A DNA stretch of 7,486 nt from Bacteroidales bacterium (lineage in GTDB: Bacteria; Bacteroidota; Bacteroidia; Bacteroidales; GCA-2711565), in the NCBI GenBank assembly GCA_029938505.1, contig JAOZUV010000093.1, forward strand, positions 1 through 7,486, in the 5' to 3' direction. A program made the translations under genes and the position numbers. This document shows positions 1 to 5,100 of this stretch, in pieces; the first letter of the stretch is position 1; every line of letters starts with the position of its first letter. Below the pieces are notes generated by a model. That model worked only from the letters and a program-made list of their open reading frames with translations. It ran no database searches and was not told the origin of the DNA.

Positions 1-86
1 GTCTAATGTATTCGATTCCCGTGATGTTTACTTCTAAGTTTTTATTCTTGGGTTTATTTTATCATATTTTTAATTAAAAAGATTCT

Positions 87-105
87 GTTTTTTTAGAAAA
101 AAAAC
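87..105. repeat. A/T hairpin in the leader upstream of tpsB
   Basis: This is a perfect inverted repeat with an 8-bp stem: 87-94 (gttttttt) pairs with 98-105 (aaaaaaac) around the loop aga at 95-97. Only the closing pair is G-C, so the structure is weak, and homopolymer runs in AT-rich DNA readily make such repeats by chance. It could be the remains of a terminator for a gene to the left, but there is no GC-rich stem. I assign no function. Confidence 0.3.
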
Positions 106-117
106 TTGCGATTGGGG

Positions 118-146
118 TTGTAAAGAATAAAGATTTATGATACTAT
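118..146 (+). promoter_or_regulatory. Candidate sigma-70 promoter of the TpsB gene
   Basis: TTGTAA (118-123) and TACTAT (141-146) are separated by 17 bases, and each matches 4 of 6 consensus positions. An overlapping alternative -10 is TATGAT (136-141, 5 of 6) with TTGGGG (113-118) as -35. Either choice starts transcription within a few bases of the ATG at 152, giving a leaderless or nearly leaderless message. This agrees with the lack of a purine-rich ribosome site 5-10 bases before the start. AT-rich DNA yields such matches by chance, so the call is tentative. Confidence 0.3.
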
Positions 147-151
147 AAAAT

Positions 152-1864
152 ATGCGGATAAGTTGTTGTTTTCTTTTGTTTTGCTTAGGTTTTATTTTTA
201 ACAACCCTTCAGTTTTTGCTGTGGATAGTAATGCTCGTTTATTGCAAGAAACGGAACGACTTAGGCAACAATCTGAGCAGGAAAAAAAGTTTAATAATTT
301 AAAAAATGCGTTTGAAACAGGACGGGAAGAAATCATAGAAGATAAAAAAGTTCAAGCATCCCAAGGTTCGTGTTTTGTTGTTAATGAGTTCGAGATTGAG
401 GGGGCTACGAAACTTTCTGAATCTGCAAAAAATAAATTTTTTAAAGAATATAAAAAAACATGTGTTTCGGTTGGAACTTTAGATATTTTTATTCGCAAAT
501 TGACTCAATGGTATGTCAAAAAAGGTTTTGTGACTGCTCGAGTTTATATCCCAAAACAAAATCTTAAATCGGGGACTCTACGACTTTTAGTTGTTGAAGG
601 AAAAGTTGAAAAAATAATTTTAAATAATGATACCTCTTCCGATCGCAGGCGAGTTTGGTCTGCTGTTCCGATTAAAATTGGAAATAGTTTATTGCTAAAA
701 GAAGTTGAACGAGGGGTGGAGCATTTAAAACATCCGCAATCTGCTGAAGCGACGATGAGTATTGAGCCTGGGACAAAATCAGGGCAGTCTATTTTGCGAT
801 TCAAGACAGTGGATAGAAAAGCACATCGCTTATCTTTAGGTTATGATAATTTAGGTCAAGAAAGCACGGGCGAAAACCGAGTAAAAATTCAAGGTGGATT
901 TGATAATTTGCTTTCCTTAAATGAGATGATTTCTGCTCTTGTTTTGTCTAATCATGATTTCTGGAATAATGATCGTGGCTCACAAGTTTATATGTTTTCT
1001 TATACTATGCCATTGCGAATGTGGCGAGTAAATATGTCTCTCACACATACTGAATATAACACAACTTCGACAGGTTCTTTTGGGTTAGAATTAAAAACTT
1101 CTGGCGAAAGTAATAAGATTAAATTTGACTTAGAGCGTCGTTTGATTAAGACTCATAAAACACAATTGGACTTTACAACTGGGCTTTCTTATTACGACAC
1201 AAATTCATATTTATTTGATGTTTTAAATCCTGCGAGCACTTATGATCTTTCTAATTTATGGGTTGGGGTGAAACTGGATTTTGCTTGGAATAAATCATAT
1301 TTTATGACTCACTTAAAATACACAAAAGGTGTGGCAATGTTTGGTGCTAATGAAGACGAAAATGATATTGGGATTGATGTTCCACACGCTCAATTTGATA
1401 AATATACATTATCTTTAACAGGAATGAGAACTTGGAAAACGGGTGATCAAAGTGCTCTTCGTTTGACTTCAAATGCAATGGCTCAATATAGTCCTGATAC
1501 ACTTTATAGTGCAGAAAATATTATCATTGGAGACAGATATTCAGTTCGTGGATTTAAGACAGATAGTGGCTATGGAAACTCAGGATTTTATATTCAAAAT
1601 GATTTAGCTTTTGATATGATGAATAATGTTGGTGATAGCTGGTGGGTGCAACCTTTTAAGCATATTCAACCGTTTGTTGGGCTGGATGGAGGGTCGGTTA
1701 AAAACTTCAATGGAACAGATAAATTAGTGGGTTGGGCTGTCGGAATTAAAAGTATTCATAATCGATTTAATGCAGAACTAAGTTATAGTGGATCGATAGA
1801 AGCTCCTGAAAATTTTAAGAAAGAACACGTTGTTTATTTAACAATTACAGCTAATGTTTTTTGA
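152..1864 (+). CDS. TpsB outer-membrane transporter, ShlB/FhaC/CdiB family (two-partner secretion)
   Basis: This 570-residue protein would recognise the TPS domain of its partner in the periplasm and pass it unfolded through its outer-membrane barrel. A signal peptide (about 1-23, ending SVFA before VDS) is followed by a charged helix (about 27-65) like the plug helix of FhaC. POTRA1 starts at C74 (CFVVNEFEIEG). C104 is the partner of the Cys pair common in this family, and these are the only cysteines left after cleavage. The stretch YVKKGFVTARVYIPKQNL and then VEGKVEKI (V148 onward) matches the classic POTRA signature. POTRA2 runs to about 220. The barrel begins near 225 (LSLGYDNLG) and ends in an aromatic residue (TANVF). 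VRGF at 465-468 is the lid-loop motif of the Omp85/TpsB superfamily. Length is normal for the family. ATG 152 is the first usable start, because an in-frame TAA lies at 146-148 and the signal peptide begins there. The partner gene starts 250 bases downstream. Family assignment is firm; the split between FhaC-like and CdiB-like roles is open. Confidence 0.96.
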   Translation: MRISCCFLLFCLGFIFNNPSVFAVDSNARLLQETERLRQQSEQEKKFNNLKNAFETGREEIIEDKKVQASQGSCFVVNEFEIEGATKLSESAKNKFFKEYKKTCVSVGTLDIFIRKLTQWYVKKGFVTARVYIPKQNLKSGTLRLLVVEGKVEKIILNNDTSSDRRRVWSAVPIKIGNSLLLKEVERGVEHLKHPQSAEATMSIEPGTKSGQSILRFKTVDRKAHRLSLGYDNLGQESTGENRVKIQGGFDNLLSLNEMISALVLSNHDFWNNDRGSQVYMFSYTMPLRMWRVNMSLTHTEYNTTSTGSFGLELKTSGESNKIKFDLERRLIKTHKTQLDFTTGLSYYDTNSYLFDVLNPASTYDLSNLWVGVKLDFAWNKSYFMTHLKYTKGVAMFGANEDENDIGIDVPHAQFDKYTLSLTGMRTWKTGDQSALRLTSNAMAQYSPDTLYSAENIIIGDRYSVRGFKTDSGYGNSGFYIQNDLAFDMMNNVGDSWWVQPFKHIQPFVGLDGGSVKNFNGTDKLVGWAVGIKSIHNRFNAELSYSGSIEAPENFKKEHVVYLTITANVF

Positions 1865-1879
1865 TGTTTTTTTTACAGT

Positions 1880-1923
1880 CTCGTCATTGCGAGCCGTTTC
1901 ACGAAGTGAGTGAAGTAATTTCA
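1880..1923 (+). repeat. Intergenic repeat unit A (direct copy)
   Basis: The unit has the conserved flank cgtcattgcgag (1882-1893), a 9-base arm (1894-1902), the loop GAA (1903-1905), a second arm (1906-1914) and a distal tail gtaatttca (1915-1923). Only the four loop-proximal bases pair (tcac with gtga), so this copy looks degraded. The flank is repeated exactly 51 bases downstream in unit B and inverted in unit C. It lies 15 bases after the TpsB stop. Confidence 0.7.
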
Positions 1924-1931
1924 ACCTAGAT

Positions 1932-1977
1932 TCGTCATTGCGAGAATTTTTATGAAATAAAAATCGTGGCAATCTCA
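1932..1977 (+). repeat. Intergenic repeat unit B (direct copy, intact hairpin)
   Basis: The architecture matches unit A: flank cgtcattgcgag (1933-1944), arm (1945-1953), loop GAA (1954-1956), arm (1957-1965) and tail gtggcaatctca (1966-1977). The arms differ fully in sequence from unit A, yet 1946-1953 pairs perfectly with 1957-1964 (8 bp). A variable stem with a constant loop and constant flanks suggests selection on structure. The tail pairs with the tail of the inverted unit C. Confidence 0.75.
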
Positions 1978-1996
1978 TGATGGAGAAATCAACTCG

Positions 1997-2043
1997 TGGG
2001 ATTGCTGCACTTTGCTATCGCAAAAGAGGTTCGCAATGACGAG
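1997..2043 (-). repeat. Intergenic repeat unit C (inverted copy)
   Basis: Read on the minus strand, this begins with ctcgtcattgcga (2043-2031), the same flank as units A and B, and ends with gcagcaatcccac (2009-1997), the tail. Inside is a short hairpin, 2011-2015 (tttgc) with 2020-2024 (gcaaa). On the transcript the flank can pair with unit B over 12 bp (1932-1943 with 2031-2042) or unit A over 13 bp (1880-1892 with 2031-2043). The tail pairs with 1969-1977 over 9 bp, including one G-U. B and C together form a closed structure of about 111 bases with two side hairpins. Confidence 0.72.
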
Positions 2044-2044
2044 T

Positions 2045-2072
2045 TTGTGAGGGGGGTAAAAAAGTTTATAAC
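2045..2072 (+). promoter_or_regulatory. Candidate promoter of the TpsA gene with a G6 spacer tract
   Basis: TTGTGA (2045-2050, 4 of 6) and TATAAC (2067-2072, 5 of 6) are 16 bases apart. The spacer opens with six consecutive G residues (2051-2056), unusual in this AT-rich sequence. Transcription would start near 2079, giving a leader of about 36 bases that holds the near-palindrome and the ribosome site. A promoter here would let TpsA be expressed separately from TpsB. The match is by eye and untested. Confidence 0.35.
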
Positions 2073-2080
2073 AAAAAAAT

Positions 2081-2096
2081 ACCTAATTTATTAGGT
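2081..2096. promoter_or_regulatory. 16-nt near-palindrome before the TpsA start (possible operator or leader hairpin)
   Basis: The sequence acctaatttattaggt has perfect 6-base arms (2081-2086 and 2091-2096) around ttta. It sits just downstream of the candidate -10 and seven bases before the ribosome site. As DNA it could bind a dimeric regulator at the transcription start; as RNA it could form a small hairpin beside the ribosome site. No known operator is recognised. Confidence 0.35.
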
Positions 2097-2102
2097 TAAC
2101 AT

Positions 2103-2108
2103 AAAGGA
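2103..2108 (+). promoter_or_regulatory. Ribosome binding site of the TpsA gene
   Basis: AAAGGA lies six bases before the ATG at 2115. It fixes that start, which also begins a good signal peptide. The TpsB start has no comparable site, so the two genes probably differ in translation rate. Confidence 0.7.
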
Positions 2109-2114
2109 TAAAAG

Positions 2115-5100
2115 ATGAAAAAGATATTTGTATATTTAATTTCATGGATGGTGATGTTTCAGCCAATTTTATTACAGGCTCAAATTGTTGTAGAACCTAG
2201 TGCTGGTAATCAACCATTATTAGATACTGCTCCAAATGGAGTTCCTATTGTGAACATTATTGCTCCTTCTGGTGCTGGGGTTTCAGTGAATCAATTTACC
2301 GATTTTAATGTTGGGACTGAAGGTGTAATTATTAACAATGGAGAGACGACAGGAGTATCTCAATTGGGTGGTGCAATTTATCAAAATCCACTTTTTCAAG
2401 GTGGAGCTGGAGCTACAACAATCCTGAATTGGACGACGGGAACGAACCGTTCCCAGCTAAATGGTTTTACGGAAATTTTCGGTCGTCGAGCAAACTATAT
2501 CATGGCAAATCCAAATGGAATTACATGTAATGGTTGTGGTTTTATAAACACTCCACGTGTGAGTTTAACGACGGGAAATCCACTACTTTCAGGAGGGCAA
2601 ATCACAGGTTTTGATGTCAAAAATGGAGATGTGGAAATTACTGGCGAAGGACTAAATGCATCTGAAATAGATTATTTTGAAATCATTTCTCGCACTGCAA
2701 AAATCACGGGGCAAATCAATGCCAAGGATTTAAAAGTTGTCGCAGGACAAAATAAATATGACTATCAAACAAAAGAAATCACTGCTCAAAATGACGGTTC
2801 AGCAAAACCTGTTGTGGCGATAGATGTTTCTAATTTAGGATCAATTTATGCAGGACGAATTGCAATGGTTTCTACTGAAGATGGAGTTGGGGTAAAATCA
2901 GAAGCAGATATGATCGCAAACGCCGGCGATGTCGAAATCAACTCTAATGGCGATATTGAGTATAAAACTATTTCTTCAGCAGAAAATATTAAAATTTCAG
3001 CACGAAATAAAGTCATTCAAACTGAACGAGCTAGTGCAGATGGAAACATAGAAATATCTGCAAAAGAAATTGAAATTCAAAAGAATGATTCTATTGCAAT
3101 GATAGACGGAAATATCTATGCGGGAGAAAATTTAATAATGACTGCAACAGAAGATATTACAAATAATGGTGAAGTTTTTTCCGAAGCTGATGCTACTATT
3201 ACAACAAATGGATTATTAACTAATAATGGTGGAATCTCATCTTTAAGTGCTTTAACAATTAATGCAGGAGCTATTGATAATACAGAGAATGCTTTATTGT
3301 TTTCAAAAACTGATATGAATTTTACTGCTGATCAAATTACGAATACCAAAGGAAATATCTACAGCAATGGTAACATGCTGATAACTGCCCGCACAGGCAC
3401 GAGCGATGGAGAAATTTATAATTTTGCAGGATGGATTAAAGCTAATCAAAATATGACCTTAAATTCAGATACTTTACAAAACATTGGAGAAGATAGTGGT
3501 AGTTATACCGTTTATTGGGAAAATCTTCGTGGGTGGCCAGCTTATGGAACTGGTTGGGCTTTGACGGATATTCAAAGAACAACTCCAGAAATAACGACGA
3601 CACCTGCTATTATTGAATCAGGACACGACATGCATTTAGTTAATAACACAATGTTAAATCAGAGCTCAGATATTGTCGCGGCAAATAATTTAAATATTGA
3701 ATCAACATTGATTCAAAACATGCGTTCACATCAAGTTGCAACCCTTCGTCGACATTGGGTTTTGCAAGGTCGTGACAAATGGGGTAGCCAAGAATGGGCT
3801 CATTCTTATCCTTCTTTTCAAGCCAATGTTTACTCGGACACACCTGCACAAATTATTGCAGGAAATAATCTTTATCTTTTAGATGGAGCTACAATTGAAG
3901 AAGATCAATCTGATAGACTTTCAAAAACTTTTCACACCGACAGTCCAACCTTAGATTTATCTAGTAATTTAATTGCATTAAATACAGATGGTAATTTTGA
4001 AGTTATTCCAATTGATGGACGAATTTTTCAAGTCGTAGATGGTAAAAAATATTTAGTTGAAACTAATAATTTATATGCAAATACTTTTGAATTAATGAAT
4101 TCGCAATACTTTTTAGATCGAATGGGAATGGGAGATAAAGTGCAGGATCGACTATTTTTAGGAGATGCATATTACGAGTCAGAACTAATAGCAAAACAAG
4201 TTCGAGAAGATCGTGGAGAACTTTTTGTTGCTGGAACAAATGCTCAGAACCAACGAGAAATCCTTTGGAATAATACTGCACTTGTCGCGGATGAAATCCA
4301 ACTTGCATTAGGTGTTGAACTCACTTTTGATCAAGTTGCACAACTACGATCTCCAATTGTTTGGTATGTTGAAGAGGTTGTAGATTTAGGAAATGGGCGA
4401 ACAGAAACTGCTCTTGTTCCACGAGTTTATTACCCAATCGAAGGGACTGATACTAGCAAGATTGTCGGTGGAATTTTACGCGGAAAAAATGTGCAAATAA
4501 CTTCAACACGAGATGTAAATTCAAGTGGAAAAATTTCAGCAGAAAATAATATAGACATTTCTGCGAAAAACATTAACGGACAAGGACTTGATTTAGATGC
4601 TAAAGATATTGCTCTAACGACAACGGAAGATGTGAATTTAAATGCACTAATTGGATCATCAAAAACGACTGGCGGTGGAGTTATTTCCAAGCTGGCAAAC
4701 AAAGGAAAAATTATCGCAGAAAATTTAAATATAAACACAGATGGTAATGCAATTATTTCTGGAACAGATGTAGATGTTTCTGAAAATGCAGAAATCATAG
4801 CTGAAAAAAATGTTACAATTGGTTCGAATCAAATCCATAATTTAACTCAATCTGGAGTTCGTGGATCAGATAATTATATGTATGAAGAAAGTGCCGAAAA
4901 TGTTGGCTCAAATGTGAATGTCGGAAAAAATTTAACTATTGCTGGAAACAATATAAATGTCGTTGGCTCGAAAATAAATGCAGGCGAAACCGTAGATTTA
5001 GATGCTACTGAAAATATAAATGTTGTTGCTTCGCGAGACACAGATATTAAAGAAATGGCGTATGCAAATGAAGGTAATTTTTCATCAACTACACACAAAG

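Noticed and set aside
2..37. Short open stretch ending in TAA at 35-37 that could be the last 11 codons of an upstream gene.
   Set aside because: Eleven codons are too few to judge, and all frames here are short by chance. Sequence to the left is needed.
70..336. Minus-strand frame of 88 codons overlapping the TpsB start.
   Set aside because: It is antisense to the signal peptide and plug-helix codons of TpsB, and its product is low-complexity Lys/Gln/Leu sequence without a recognisable domain.
544..804. Minus-strand frame of 86 codons inside TpsB.
   Set aside because: It is antisense to the well-supported POTRA region and shows no independent coding signal.
1862..1864. Possible TGA recoding, with the TpsB frame continuing beyond.
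   Set aside because: The barrel ends normally on a terminal Phe, and the following codons run straight into the intergenic repeat and another TGA.
1882..1944. Two identical 12-base repeats 51 bases apart, which could suggest a small CRISPR array.
   Set aside because: There are only two direct copies, a third is inverted, the repeats are too short, and the intervening bases form part of hairpin units.
1930..2044. Cloverleaf-like fold with outer stem, inner stem and two side hairpins, reminiscent of a tRNA.
   Set aside because: It is longer than a tRNA, and no T-loop, D-loop or anticodon-stem consensus is visible. A repeat-derived fold explains it.
4430..4798. Open frame of 122 codons on the minus strand.
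   Set aside because: It lies wholly antisense to the repeat block of TpsA, has the Phe/Ser/Pro-rich composition expected from reversing GAA/AAT/GGA codons, and has no family resemblance. The same holds for the other minus-strand frames at 3640-3849, 4063-4308, 4874-5098, 5239-5472, 5282-5671 and 6083-6355.
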